From Palsa-506 sp963786975 (lineage in GTDB: Bacteria; Actinomycetota; Actinomycetes; Streptosporangiales; Streptosporangiaceae): a DNA stretch of 64,000 nt. Of this stretch, positions 37,279 through 45,551 are shown one piece after another. The notes beneath the pieces are model-generated. The model was not told where the DNA came from. It was given only the letters and a program-made list of their open reading frames with translations, and made no database searches. The stretch lies in contig CAWBBE010000010.1 in assembly GCA_963786975.1 (NCBI GenBank), forward strand, positions 62,001-126,000, read 5' to 3'. Positions within the stretch are counted from its first letter, which is position 1, and the number at the start of each line of letters is the position of its first letter. Both the position numbers and the translations under genes were made by a program.

Positions 37279-40200
37279 GTGCAGATCGGGATGCTTGGAT
37301 CCCTGCAGGTTCGCACGGACGACGGCGTCGTCGCCGACGTGCCGGGCGCCCGGTTGCGCGGGCTGTTGATCGCCCTGGCGCTCGAGCCAGGTCACGCAGT
37401 GCCGAAGGCGACGCTCGTCGACTGGATTTGGGGTGAGCACCCGCCCTCCGACGCGTCGAATGCCTTGCAGCGCCTGGTTTCCCGGCTGCGGAAGGCGCTG
37501 CCGGAAGGGCTGGTCGAGGGGCAGGCGGACGGCTACCGGTTAACGGTGGAACCCGGCGCTGTCGACGCCGTGCGGTTCGAGCGCCTCGTCGGCCAGGCCC
37601 GCAATGACGAGGATCCACGGCGGGTACGGCTGCTGCGCGAGGCCCTTGCATTGTGGCGCGGTGCGGCTATGCAGGACGTCGGTTTGCAGGATAGTGCCGC
37701 GTTTGACGCGGCGGTCACCCGGCTCGAGGGGCTACGCCTGACTGCCATGGAGGATCGGTTCGATGCGGAGATCAGGCTCGGCCACGGTGTGCAGCTGGTC
37801 ACGGAACTGACCGACTTGGTGGCCGCGCATCCGCTGCGAGAACGGCTGGTCGCTGCGCTGATGCGTGCCCTCGTCGCGACCGGTCGCGACACCGAGGCGC
37901 TGCTGGTGTACCAGCGCACGCGAGAAGCCCTGGCCGACGCGCTGGGCGTCGACCCCTCGCCGGAGCTGTCCGCATTGCACGTCGCGCTGCTGCGGGGCGA
38001 GCTGGGACGGCGGGAGGAAAACCGGAAGACCAACTTGCGCGCCGAGCTGACCAGCTTCGTCGGCAAGGATGCTGATGTCGCCGCGGTCCGCGAACTCATC
38101 GCCGAACATCGGCTGACCACCGTGATCGGGCCGGGCGGCTCGGGGAAGACCAGGCTGGCCACCGAAACCGCACGCACGCTGCTCGGCGATCTGCCGGACG
38201 GGGCCTGGCTGGTGGAGCTCGCAGCCATCGGCGCGGACGGTGACGTGGCGCAATCGACGCTCGCCGCGCTCGGGCTCCGGGATGCGCTGCTCGGCGGGGC
38301 AACGAACGCGGAACCGGCGGACCGGCTCATCGCCGCGATCCGCGACCGGGAGGCGCTGCTGATTCTGGACAACTGTGAGCACGTGATCGAGCCGGCGGCG
38401 GCATTCGCCTACCGGGTGCTCGGGGAGTGCCAGCGGCTGCGGATCCTGGCGACGAGCAGGGAACCGCTCGGCATCACCGGTGAGGCGCTGTGGCTGGTCG
38501 AGCCGCTGGCGTTGCCCGGGGGCCACGCCAGCCCGGTCGAGATCGAGTCCTCTCCAGCCGTCCAGTTGCTGCGGGACCGGGCCGGCCCGGTGCGCAGGGA
38601 TCTCGTAGTCGACGCCCACACGCTGTCGAATATGGCGCGCGTCTGCCGGGCGCTCGACGGGATGCCGCTGGCCATCGAACTCGCCGCAGCCAGATTGCGC
38701 ACCATGTCCCTCGATCAGCTCGCCCACCGGCTCGACGACCGATTCCGCCTGCTGACCAGCGGTAGCCGTACCGCGCTGCCACAGCACCGGACGTTGCGCG
38801 CGGTGGTCGACTGGAGCTGGGAGCTGCTCACTGACGCCGAACGGATGGTCCTGCGCCGGCTCGCGGTGTTCTCCGGCGGAGCGAGCCTGGACGCGGCCGA
38901 GCGGGTCTGCAGTGGTAATTCGGTCGAGCGGGGGGAAGTGCTCGAGTTGCTGACCGCGCTGACCGAGAAATCGCTGCTGCTCACCGAGGGGGACAGCGCA
39001 CCGCGCTACCGGATGCTCGACACGATCAAGGAATATGCCCGGGACCGGCTGGCGGAGACGGGGGAATCGGATCTGGCGCGCCATGCGCATCTCGCCTACT
39101 TCACTGAACTCGCTGAGGCCGCCGAGCCGTATATGCGCCGCGCCGAGCAATTGGAATGGCTTGCCACGCTCGAGGCCGAGCACGACAACATCGCTTCCGC
39201 GATGCGTGGTGCGCTCGCGGCCGGCGAGGCGCACGGGGCGATGCGGCTCGCGGCGGGCGCCGGCTGGTACTGGTGGCTCGGCGGCCACAAGGTCGAAGGC
39301 ATTGAGCTGCTCATCGCGGCCACCAGCATTCCCGGCGAGGTGAGCGATGAGATCCGGGCCTGGGTGTACGCGCTTGTCGTGATGTTCGTGACCGACGGTC
39401 CGGGTGACCAGTACCAGGCGGCGGAGTGGATCCACCAGGCATACCGGTTCAGCCAGCGCAGTCAGTGCCGCCACCCGGCGCTGGGGTTCGTCACCGCGCT
39501 GGAGCGCATGTTGCAGGGGCCGGACGCGTTTCTGCCCGCGTTCGAACCATTGCTGGACGATGAGGACCCGTGGGTACGCGCACTGGCCCGGCTGCAGCTC
39601 GGCAAGATGCGGATCGTGCTCGGCCAGGGCGGGCGGGATGCCGACGCGTATCTCGAGATGGCGCTCGCCGAGTTCCGGGCGCTCGGCGAGCGGTGGGGGA
39701 CCTCGTTCGCCCTGACCGAGCTGGCGGACCGGATCGCCACGCGCGGCGAGTTGGCCGGTGCGTGCGAGCTCTACGACCAGGCGATCGCCGTCGTGACCGA
39801 AGTCGGTGCTATCGAAGATCTGGTCCAGGTCCGGTCGCGGCAGGCTCAGCTGTACTGGCTGCTGGGCGATGAGGAGTCCAGCGCGGCTGCCGTGGCCGAG
39901 GCACAGCGGTACGCGGAACGGGTCAGCTGGCCGTATGCGCTGGCCGAGCTGGCCCTGGCGAAGGCGAAGCTGGCCCGCTGGGGCGGCGACACCGAGGAGG
40001 CATACCGGCAACTCGGCATCGCGACAACCATGCTGGGTGACGAAGCGGAGCAGGCGAACATCCGGGCGGTGACACACGACCTGCTCGGCTACCTCGCCGA
40101 CGGCCTGGCCGAGGCCAGTGAGCACCGCGTCGCCGCATTCCAGGCCGCGTCGGAGGCCGGACATGCGGCCCTGATCGCGCAGGTACTCGTCGGGATCGCG

Positions 40201-40416
40201 GACCTGGCGCTGCGCGGCGAACGGTACGAGCAGGCCGCGCGGCTGCTCGCGGCCAGTGCGAGCGTGCGCGGCTTGCCGGATCGGTCGCAACCGGATGTGG
40301 CCCGGATCGAGCAGGCCATACGGCACCGCCTCGGCGAACCGCGGTTCGCCGAGACGACGCAGGAGGGCACGCAGGCGAGCTGGCGTGAGCTGGTCGAAGC
40401 TACGCTCGCTTGCTGA
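37279..40416 (+). CDS. SARP/AfsR-type regulator with BTAD, NB-ARC-like ATPase and TPR region
   Basis: The protein has 1045 residues from GTG. Residues 1-90 are an OmpR-type winged helix (GARLRGLLIALALEPGHAV, ASNALQRLVSRLRKAL). Residues 95-240 form a BTAD (YQRTREALADALGVDPSPEL). From 255 an AAA/NB-ARC-like ATPase follows with Walker A GPGGSGKTRLA, Walker B LLILDNCEHV and TSREPLG, then a long helical TPR-like part. SARPs bind direct heptamer repeats and activate secondary-metabolism genes. Four such heptamers stand before the exporter operon downstream. The last 12 codons lie inside a 90-bp sequence also found at the permease 3' end. Confidence 0.9.
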   Translation: MQIGMLGSLQVRTDDGVVADVPGARLRGLLIALALEPGHAVPKATLVDWIWGEHPPSDASNALQRLVSRLRKALPEGLVEGQADGYRLTVEPGAVDAVRFERLVGQARNDEDPRRVRLLREALALWRGAAMQDVGLQDSAAFDAAVTRLEGLRLTAMEDRFDAEIRLGHGVQLVTELTDLVAAHPLRERLVAALMRALVATGRDTEALLVYQRTREALADALGVDPSPELSALHVALLRGELGRREENRKTNLRAELTSFVGKDADVAAVRELIAEHRLTTVIGPGGSGKTRLATETARTLLGDLPDGAWLVELAAIGADGDVAQSTLAALGLRDALLGGATNAEPADRLIAAIRDREALLILDNCEHVIEPAAAFAYRVLGECQRLRILATSREPLGITGEALWLVEPLALPGGHASPVEIESSPAVQLLRDRAGPVRRDLVVDAHTLSNMARVCRALDGMPLAIELAAARLRTMSLDQLAHRLDDRFRLLTSGSRTALPQHRTLRAVVDWSWELLTDAERMVLRRLAVFSGGASLDAAERVCSGNSVERGEVLELLTALTEKSLLLTEGDSAPRYRMLDTIKEYARDRLAETGESDLARHAHLAYFTELAEAAEPYMRRAEQLEWLATLEAEHDNIASAMRGALAAGEAHGAMRLAAGAGWYWWLGGHKVEGIELLIAATSIPGEVSDEIRAWVYALVVMFVTDGPGDQYQAAEWIHQAYRFSQRSQCRHPALGFVTALERMLQGPDAFLPAFEPLLDDEDPWVRALARLQLGKMRIVLGQGGRDADAYLEMALAEFRALGERWGTSFALTELADRIATRGELAGACELYDQAIAVVTEVGAIEDLVQVRSRQAQLYWLLGDEESSAAAVAEAQRYAERVSWPYALAELALAKAKLARWGGDTEEAYRQLGIATTMLGDEAEQANIRAVTHDLLGYLADGLAEASEHRVAAFQAASEAGHAALIAQVLVGIADLALRGERYEQAARLLAASASVRGLPDRSQPDVARIEQAIRHRLGEPRFAETTQEGTQASWRELVEATLAC

Positions 40417-40469
40417 ACGTGGCCCGCGACCACCGGTACCCGGCGAGGGCGATCCCGGCGCACCAGGCG
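40380..40469 (+). repeat. 90-bp direct repeat, copy A (end of SARP gene)
   Basis: This stretch matches 41501-41590 with three mismatches in 90 bases, in the same orientation. It contains the last codons and stop of the SARP gene and runs 53 bp beyond. The matching copy is antisense to the permease C-terminus, so copy A looks like a transplanted end of that gene. Confidence 0.9.
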
Positions 40470-40543
40470 CGCCCGGCGCACCAGGTGATCGCGTCGGCTG
40501 ACCCGCAACGCGGCGGCGCCATCGTGGCGCCGTCGCGTTGAGG

Positions 40544-41380
40544 TCAGTTTGCTGCGCGTTGAATGATGATGTCGCCGTACCGTGTGCGGGCGTGGACCGT
40601 GACCTTGTTGTCCGGCGTATCCGGGCTTTCCTGAGGCGGAACGGAGTTGCGCACCGACCCTCGCTTGCTGTCGGCGTCTACCCTGGCCGCGGTGCCCTCG
40701 CTGATGCCGACCTCGATGTTTCCTGAGCGGTTCAACAGCTCCGCCTGACCGCGGGTCAGCCGGCCGATCCGAATGGCACCGTCGCCTGTTTTGGCGGTGA
40801 CGCTGCCGTCGGCGCGGTCGACGTCGAAACCGCCGTGGCCGCTGCTGAGATCCAGGTCGGCCGAGGCGTGGCCGATCCAGGTCTGCCCGCCCGAGCTCGA
40901 GAGCTTGACGGTGTCCTTGACCTCGCTGATTCGCATTGCGAACGCCGCACCGTCGATGTTGGCGCGCTCGGCGATGTGGCCGATCGTGACCTCGCCGGCC
41001 GCGATGTTGGCCTGCAGCGCGCTGATCCGATCGAGCTGGACCCGGCCCGATGCCATGTGCAGCTCGCACTCGCCAAATGAGCCGTCCGCGTGAACACTGG
41101 AGTGCGCGAGGTACGCGACCAGGCTGGAGCCGGCGGGCAGGTCGATCGTGATGACGACCGAACCGTTCTTGTCTCCGGAGACGGTCGTCTTGACCGATAG
41201 CAGACCGCCAGCGAAGTCGACCTTGGTCTTGCTGGCCACCCTGACGTCCGACTGGCTCGCCTTGTCGATGGGTTCGACCAGCACCACGGTGTCGGTCCGG
41301 TCGCTCGCGGTGACCCGCACCTGAGCACCGGCGACAACAACGGTGGCGGCGATGGGCCCGGGCGTGGTGAATGCAGGCAT
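40544..41380 (-). CDS. DUF4097-type beta-strand repeat protein
   Basis: The protein has 278 residues from ATG at 41380, with GAGGAGAG upstream. It has a repetitive parallel-beta pattern (ANIAAGEVTIGHIAERANID, GQTWIGHASADLDLSSGHGG, SVTAKTGDGAIRIG, AELLNRSGNIEVGISEGTA), as in DUF4097 adhesin-like domains. No signal peptide or membrane segment is seen, so it is probably cytoplasmic. Such genes often neighbour daunorubicin-type ABC exporters, as here. Function unknown. The gene lies between the two copies of the 90-bp repeat. Confidence 0.85.
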   Translation of the reverse strand: MPAFTTPGPIAATVVVAGAQVRVTASDRTDTVVLVEPIDKASQSDVRVASKTKVDFAGGLLSVKTTVSGDKNGSVVITIDLPAGSSLVAYLAHSSVHADGSFGECELHMASGRVQLDRISALQANIAAGEVTIGHIAERANIDGAAFAMRISEVKDTVKLSSSGGQTWIGHASADLDLSSGHGGFDVDRADGSVTAKTGDGAIRIGRLTRGQAELLNRSGNIEVGISEGTAARVDADSKRGSVRNSVPPQESPDTPDNKVTVHARTRYGDIIIQRAAN

Positions 41381-41500
41381 CACAACTCTCCTCGTGTCTT
41401 GTACTTGATCTGCTGGTGGACGGCTCAGCCGAGCCAGCCTGTGCGGCATCGGCCCGTACGCTCGCGTCGTGCCCGCTGGTCGCCGGCCAGCTGGCGTGAC

Positions 41501-41590
41501 CTGGCGTGAGCTGGCCGAAGCTACGCTCGCTTGCTGAACGTGGCACGCGACCACAGGTACCCGGCGAGGGCGATCCCGGCGCACCAGGCG
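41501..41590 (+). repeat. 90-bp direct repeat, copy B (3' end of permease gene)
   Basis: Same sequence as 40380-40469 apart from three substitutions. On the minus strand it includes the stop and the last 23 codons of the permease, ending SRATFSKRA, a natural end for an ABC-2 permease. This copy is therefore probably the original. Confidence 0.9.
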
Positions 41591-42282
41591 AGAGCGGCGG
41601 CCGCGTAGCCGCCCGACGGGGTGCCGGCGAGCAGTCCGCGCAGCGATTCGATAATCGGCGTGAAGGGCTGATACTCGGCGAATTGCCGGACACCCTGTCC
41701 CATCTTGTCGGCCGGCACGATCGCGCTGCTCAAGAATGGCAGCAGGATCAGCGGCACGACGGTCATGCCTGCGGATTCCGGAGTTTTCGCAAATATTCCC
41801 AGCGCGACCGTGAGCCAGGCGGCCGCGAAAGCCGTCGCCGCGATGATACCGATCGCGCCGAGCCAGTCGAGGAGGGTCCCAGACGACCGGAACCCCAGCG
41901 CGAAGGCCATTCCGATGATGGCCGCAATGGCTACCGAACTGCCCAGCATAGTGGCCGCGACGTGACCGTTCAGGACGGCACCGCGGGAGACATTCATCAC
42001 CTTGAACCGGTTGATGATGCCCTTGGTCATGTCGGAGTTCACGGATACCGCGGTCGCGGACAGCCCGTAGCAGATGGCCAGCAGGATCAGGCCTGGTGTT
42101 GCGTATTCGATGTAATGCTCGCCGACATTGAATGCGTTGCCGAGCACGTATACGAACAGCAGCATGACCACGACCGGCATCAAAGCCCCGTTGAATATCG
42201 TGACCGGATTCCGGAGGATGTGCTTGAAGTTGCGGCGCAGCATGATCCGCGAATCGGTCAGCGGTGCTGAAGTGGTGCTCAT
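41521..42282 (-). CDS. ABC-2 type permease, DrrB-like
   Basis: The protein has 253 residues and six predicted membrane helices. It begins DSRIMLRRNFKHILRNPVTI and contains TPGLILLAICYGLSATAVSV, the motif GIINRFKVMNVSRGAVL, and the DrrB-type ending FAEYQPFTPIIESLRGLL. The ATG overlaps the ATPase stop by four bases, so the two are coupled. Such pairs export drugs, lipids or glycolipids. The 3' end is duplicated at the end of the SARP gene. Confidence 0.92.
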   Translation of the reverse strand: MSTTSAPLTDSRIMLRRNFKHILRNPVTIFNGALMPVVVMLLFVYVLGNAFNVGEHYIEYATPGLILLAICYGLSATAVSVNSDMTKGIINRFKVMNVSRGAVLNGHVAATMLGSSVAIAAIIGMAFALGFRSSGTLLDWLGAIGIIAATAFAAAWLTVALGIFAKTPESAGMTVVPLILLPFLSSAIVPADKMGQGVRQFAEYQPFTPIIESLRGLLAGTPSGGYAAAALAWCAGIALAGYLWSRATFSKRA

Positions 42283-43223
42283 TGTGCGTTCTCCTCTGTG
42301 CTTGCGTGACTGGTCAGGGCGAGGAAAACGTCATCGAGGTCCGGTGTGTGCACGGAGAACTCCTCAACGTCGATCGAATGCTCATCGAGCAGGTCCAGCA
42401 GAGCCCGCAGCGATTTCGCCCTGCCATCGCTGGGCACCCGCAGGGTCAGGTCCTCGTCGTCCCGCGTGGAGCCGGTCAGGACCCGCGCCGCCGCGTCGAG
42501 TTCACCGGCGTCGGTGAACCGGAGCCGGACGTGGCTGCCGGGGATCTGGCGCTTGAGTTCGCCGGGAGTGCCCTCGGCAACCAGGTGGCCCTGGTCGAGG
42601 ACCGCGATCCGGTCGGCGAGCTGATCGGCTTCCTCGAGATTCTGGGTAGTGAGGAAAACGGTCACGCCGTCGGCCACCAGTTCGCGGACGATGTTCCACA
42701 TCGTGCGACGGCTGCGCGGATCCAGTCCGGTCGTCGGCTCGTCCAGGAAGATGATCTGCGGCCTGGTGACCAGCGTCATCGCCAGATCCAGCTTCCGGCG
42801 CATACCGCCGGAATAGGTCGCCGCCAGCTTCTGCGCCGACTCGGCCAGATCGAACCGTTCCAGCAGCGAGCTGACCACCCGCTTGCCCTCGCCGGCCCGC
42901 AGATGGTGCAGATCCGCCATCAACTGCAGGTTCTCCTGCCCCGTCAGCAGATCGTCCACCGCCGCGAACTGACCGGTGACCCCGATTACCGCGCGCACCG
43001 CCTTGGTCTCGGTCGCAACATCATGCCCGGCAATCCGTACCGTCCCGCTGTCGGCCTTCATCAACGTGGTCAGCACGTTCACCGTGGTCGTCTTACCCGC
43101 CCCATTCGGGCCGAGCAGGGAGAAGACCGTGCCCGCAGGAACATCCAGATCGATGCCATCGAGCACGGTCTTGTCCCGGTACGCCTTCCGCAGCCCTGAG
43201 ACTGCAATCGCTGAATTTCTCAT
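42279..43223 (-). CDS. ABC transporter ATP-binding protein, DrrA-like
   Basis: The protein has 314 residues from ATG at 43223. Walker A is LGPNGAGKTTTVN, the signature is YSGGMRRKLDLAMTL, Walker B is QIIFLDEPTTGLDP, and the C-terminal extension FSVHTPDLDDVFLALTSH is the DrrA-type regulatory motif. It powers the permease encoded next. Between the start codon and the nearest GTGTCAG heptamer there are only 22 bp with GATAGT as a possible -10, so the mRNA may be leaderless. Confidence 0.93.
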   Translation of the reverse strand: MRNSAIAVSGLRKAYRDKTVLDGIDLDVPAGTVFSLLGPNGAGKTTTVNVLTTLMKADSGTVRIAGHDVATETKAVRAVIGVTGQFAAVDDLLTGQENLQLMADLHHLRAGEGKRVVSSLLERFDLAESAQKLAATYSGGMRRKLDLAMTLVTRPQIIFLDEPTTGLDPRSRRTMWNIVRELVADGVTVFLTTQNLEEADQLADRIAVLDQGHLVAEGTPGELKRQIPGSHVRLRFTDAGELDAAARVLTGSTRDDEDLTLRVPSDGRAKSLRALLDLLDEHSIDVEEFSVHTPDLDDVFLALTSHASTEENAQ

Positions 43224-43245
43224 GCGACCACTATCGGCACCGCCG

Positions 43246-43286
43246 CTGACACGACCCTGACACGCCCCTGACACCACCACTGACAC
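43246..43286 (-). promoter_or_regulatory. Four GTGTCAG heptamers in SARP-like spacing before the DrrAB operon
   Basis: CTGACAC on the plus strand (GTGTCAG on the coding strand) occurs at 43246-43252, 43257-43263, 43268-43274 and 43280-43286. The spacings are 11, 11 and 12 bp. Direct heptamers once per helical turn are the known binding pattern of SARP regulators. A GATAGT hexamer follows 10 bp after the last heptamer, in the right place for a -10 box. The SARP gene is 3 kb away in the same locus. Confidence 0.7.
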
Positions 43287-43405
43287 GGCGTTCTGCCTCG
43301 TTGCACCAGGTCAGGGCACTGCGCAGCCTGCTGACGACTGCGCGATCGGCCGGAGCCCGATCACGGCCAGCATGGCCTGCCCCGGCGAGCTAACGTTCGC
43401 GACCA

Positions 43406-43819
43406 CTAGCCCGGCAGGCTGAGCAGCCGGGGCAGGAAGACGGCTAAGCCGACGCCCAGGGCGGCCACCGACGAGATCAGCACCGCTCCGGCGGCCGCGT
43501 CCTTTGCGATCTTCGCCAGCGGGTGGAACTCGGCGGTGCACAGATCGGTGACTGCCTCGATGACCGTGTTCAGCGCTTCGGCCGTGAGCACGAGCCCGCT
43601 GGCGGTCAGCACGCACGCCCAGTCCGCGGCGCCGATCCGCAGCACCAGGCCGGCCGCGATCGCGCCCGACGCGGCCAGCAGGTGCACGCGCATGTTCCGC
43701 TGGGTGCGCACGACGTACCACACCCCCTGACCGGCGAAGGAGAAACTTCGCCAGAATCCGGGCCGTGCCGCGGCGGCCGGACGGGCCCCTTCGTCGTCCT
43801 GCTGCCAGCCGGAAGCCAT
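43406..43819 (-). CDS. Diacylglycerol/undecaprenol kinase family membrane protein
   Basis: The protein has 137 residues from ATG at 43819 with AGGAAGG upstream. The DgkA motifs SFAGQGVWYVVRTQRNMRVH, AEALNTVIEAVTDL and AKIAKDAAAGAVLISS are intact, with three membrane helices. Gram-positive members phosphorylate undecaprenol. An upstream in-frame ATG at 43897 would add 26 charged residues and is less likely. Confidence 0.88.
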   Translation of the reverse strand: MASGWQQDDEGARPAAAARPGFWRSFSFAGQGVWYVVRTQRNMRVHLLAASGAIAAGLVLRIGAADWACVLTASGLVLTAEALNTVIEAVTDLCTAEFHPLAKIAKDAAAGAVLISSVAALGVGLAVFLPRLLSLPG

Positions 43820-44177
43820 TAAGATCACCTTCCTCTCCGCTGCCGCCCGACGCGCGCGAGCGGCCAGGCTGCCCACTGTCCGGCCAAGTATCTGCACCGG
43901 AGCCAGCGGCAGTACGCCCGGTATGGCCCGGTGCCCGCCCGGGCCAGCGGGTAGTTCTCGTCACGATTCGATCACGATCACGCCCGGCCGCCGGAGGCCA
44001 CGGCGCAGGAACCCGGCCCGCTGCCGCGGACAACCTCAACGCCATCAGCCCGGCCAGAGCCTCAGATCCGTGGCGGACGGTCCCGCCGCCACCTGATGCG
44101 GTGGGTACGCGACGATTTCCCGGGCATCATTCTGCTAGCTTTTCGGGCAAGAGGGCAGGCTTCGCCAGGGGCGGGAC

Positions 44178-44591
44178 ATGTACTTGTTCGAATGCGAGGC
44201 AACGTTCGAGGCCGAGCCCGATGCGGTCTGGAAGACGTGGACCGACGTGGCCCGGTGGCCCGAGTGGGATGTCAGCAAGGAGATCGCGCGGCTGGATGGC
44301 CCGTTCCGGCCGGGTGCCAGCGGCTGGGCCAAGCAGCGCGGCAACCTGGGCGGCTCGTTCACCATCACCGCGGTGGATGCCGGGCGCAGCTGGGTGACCG
44401 AATGCCCGGTCCCGTTAGGCAAGGTCGTCTTCGAGCATTTGCTCGAACCAGTCGCTGCGGGACGCGTCCGGGTCGTCAAGAAGGTGGCGGTCCGGGGCGG
44501 CTGCGGGCCGCTGCTCCGGCTGTTCGCTCCCAGGATGCGCCGGGACATCGCCGAGTCCCTGGCCGCCCTGGGACGGCAGGTGTCCGCCTAG
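44178..44591 (+). CDS. SRPBCC (polyketide cyclase/START-like) family protein
   Basis: The protein has 137 residues. YLFECEATFEAEPDAVWKTW, then TDVARWPEWD and the C-terminal helix RRDIAESLAALGRQV are typical of the SRPBCC hydrophobic-pocket fold. Such proteins bind or modify lipophilic ligands; this one resembles general stress-type members. No substrate can be given. Confidence 0.85.
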   Translation: MYLFECEATFEAEPDAVWKTWTDVARWPEWDVSKEIARLDGPFRPGASGWAKQRGNLGGSFTITAVDAGRSWVTECPVPLGKVVFEHLLEPVAAGRVRVVKKVAVRGGCGPLLRLFAPRMRRDIAESLAALGRQVSA

Positions 44592-44652
44592 CCACCCACC
44601 CGGTGAGCAGGCAATCGAATGTTTGTTTGATGCATGGCCTATCCTTGTGGTC

Positions 44653-45282
44653 ATGCTGGGCGCTTTTCAGGGTTCGCTGCTGGACCTGTCTGATCAGGCT
44701 GCCCCCGGGCCGCTCGGATCGTCCGTGCGCCGGATGGTCCTGGCCCGCGGGGCCTGGGTTGACATGCGGCCGGGCTGGATCTCCGGCGCTGATGCACTGC
44801 TCGGCCGGCTGGCCGGGGCCGTGCCCTGGCGGGCCGAGAAACGGCAGATGTACGACCGGGTGGTCGACGTTCCCCGGCTGGTCTGCTTCTACGGGGCCGG
44901 AGTGGCGCTGCCGGATCCGGTACTCGGGGAGTTCCGGCAGGCGCTGAGCGCGCACTACGCCGCCGAGCTCGGCGAGCCGTTCGTGACGGCCGGGCTGTGT
45001 TACTACCGGGATGGCCGGGACAGCGTCGCGTGGCACGGCGATACCGTCGGGCGCGGCGCGACCACCGACACGATGGTCGCTATCGTGTCCATCGGCACCC
45101 CCCGGGCGCTGCTGCTGCGCCCGCGCGGCGGCGGTCCCGCGCTCCGCTACCAGGTCGGTCACGGCGACCTGCTCGTGATGGGCGGCAGCTGCCAGCGCAC
45201 CTGGGAGCACGCCGTCCCGAAGACCGCGCGGCAGGCCGGCCCGCGGATCAGCATCCAGTTCCGTCCGCGCGGCGTACGCTAA
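44653..45282 (+). CDS. AlkB-like 2-oxoglutarate/Fe(II) dioxygenase
   Basis: The protein has 209 residues. The iron ligands are in SVAWHGDTVG (His-x-Asp) and TWEHAVPK (distal His); the 2-oxoglutarate arginine lies in RISIQFRPRG. The front part RQMYDRVVDVPRLVCFYG is typical of AlkB-type DNA demethylases, which remove alkyl lesions oxidatively. TATCCT lies seven bases before the ATG, so the transcript may be leaderless. No SOS box was seen. Confidence 0.88.
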   Translation: MLGAFQGSLLDLSDQAAPGPLGSSVRRMVLARGAWVDMRPGWISGADALLGRLAGAVPWRAEKRQMYDRVVDVPRLVCFYGAGVALPDPVLGEFRQALSAHYAAELGEPFVTAGLCYYRDGRDSVAWHGDTVGRGATTDTMVAIVSIGTPRALLLRPRGGGPALRYQVGHGDLLVMGGSCQRTWEHAVPKTARQAGPRISIQFRPRGVR

Positions 45283-45374
45283 AGGTGCTCCGGCTCGGCG
45301 GTTCAGATTCGGCCGGCAATAACCGGGCGAAAGTTAACCGTTAAGCCGCGGGCGGCGTGCGCTACCCTTGCAGC

Positions 45375-45404
45375 ATGCCCCCTATCCGGCTGCTCCTTAG
45401 TTAG
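45375..45404 (+). CDS. Putative leuS leader peptide MPPIRLLLS
   Basis: A nine-codon frame with three successive leucine codons (CTG CTC CTT) ends at TAG, 147 bp before leuS. It is preceded by TACCCT, a plausible -10, eight bases before the ATG, and followed by two hairpins. This is the layout of a ribosome-controlled attenuator: slow translation at Leu codons would report low charged tRNA-Leu. Confidence 0.65.
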   Translation: MPPIRLLLS

Positions 45405-45434
45405 CCGCGCCGACCGACCCGTCGTTGGCGCGGC
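45404..45434 (+). promoter_or_regulatory. First hairpin of the leuS leader
   Basis: GCCGCGCC (45404-45411) pairs with GGCGCGGC (45427-45434), beginning at the leader stop codon. A ribosome waiting at the stop would cover its left arm. Whether it excludes the terminator or another fold cannot be settled by eye. Confidence 0.6.
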
Positions 45435-45464
45435 TGCCCCTCGTGACCGAGGGGCATTTTGTTT
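45435..45464 (+). terminator. Intrinsic terminator in the leuS leader
   Basis: TGCCCCTCG and CGAGGGGCA form a perfect 9-bp stem with loop TGAC, followed directly by TTTTGTTT. A terminator with a T tract is rare in this GC-rich sequence and sits 88 bp before the leuS start, so it would reduce leuS expression unless an alternative structure forms. Confidence 0.8.
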
Positions 45465-45551
45465 GGCAGCAATGGCAAGCCGGACGCCGGGATCAAGCCC
45501 GGGCCGGGCAGCATCCGGGGTGCAGCCGGACCGATCACATCGCGAGGAACC

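Noticed and set aside
40380..41590. Insertion sequence bounded by the 90-bp direct repeats
   Set aside because: The interval holds the DUF4097 gene and no transposase or terminal inverted repeats; simple duplication explains it better.
40089..41693. 534-codon minus-strand frame across the SARP 3' end and DUF4097 gene
   Set aside because: It is out of frame with the clear beta-repeat DUF4097 protein and mixes shadows of two genes.
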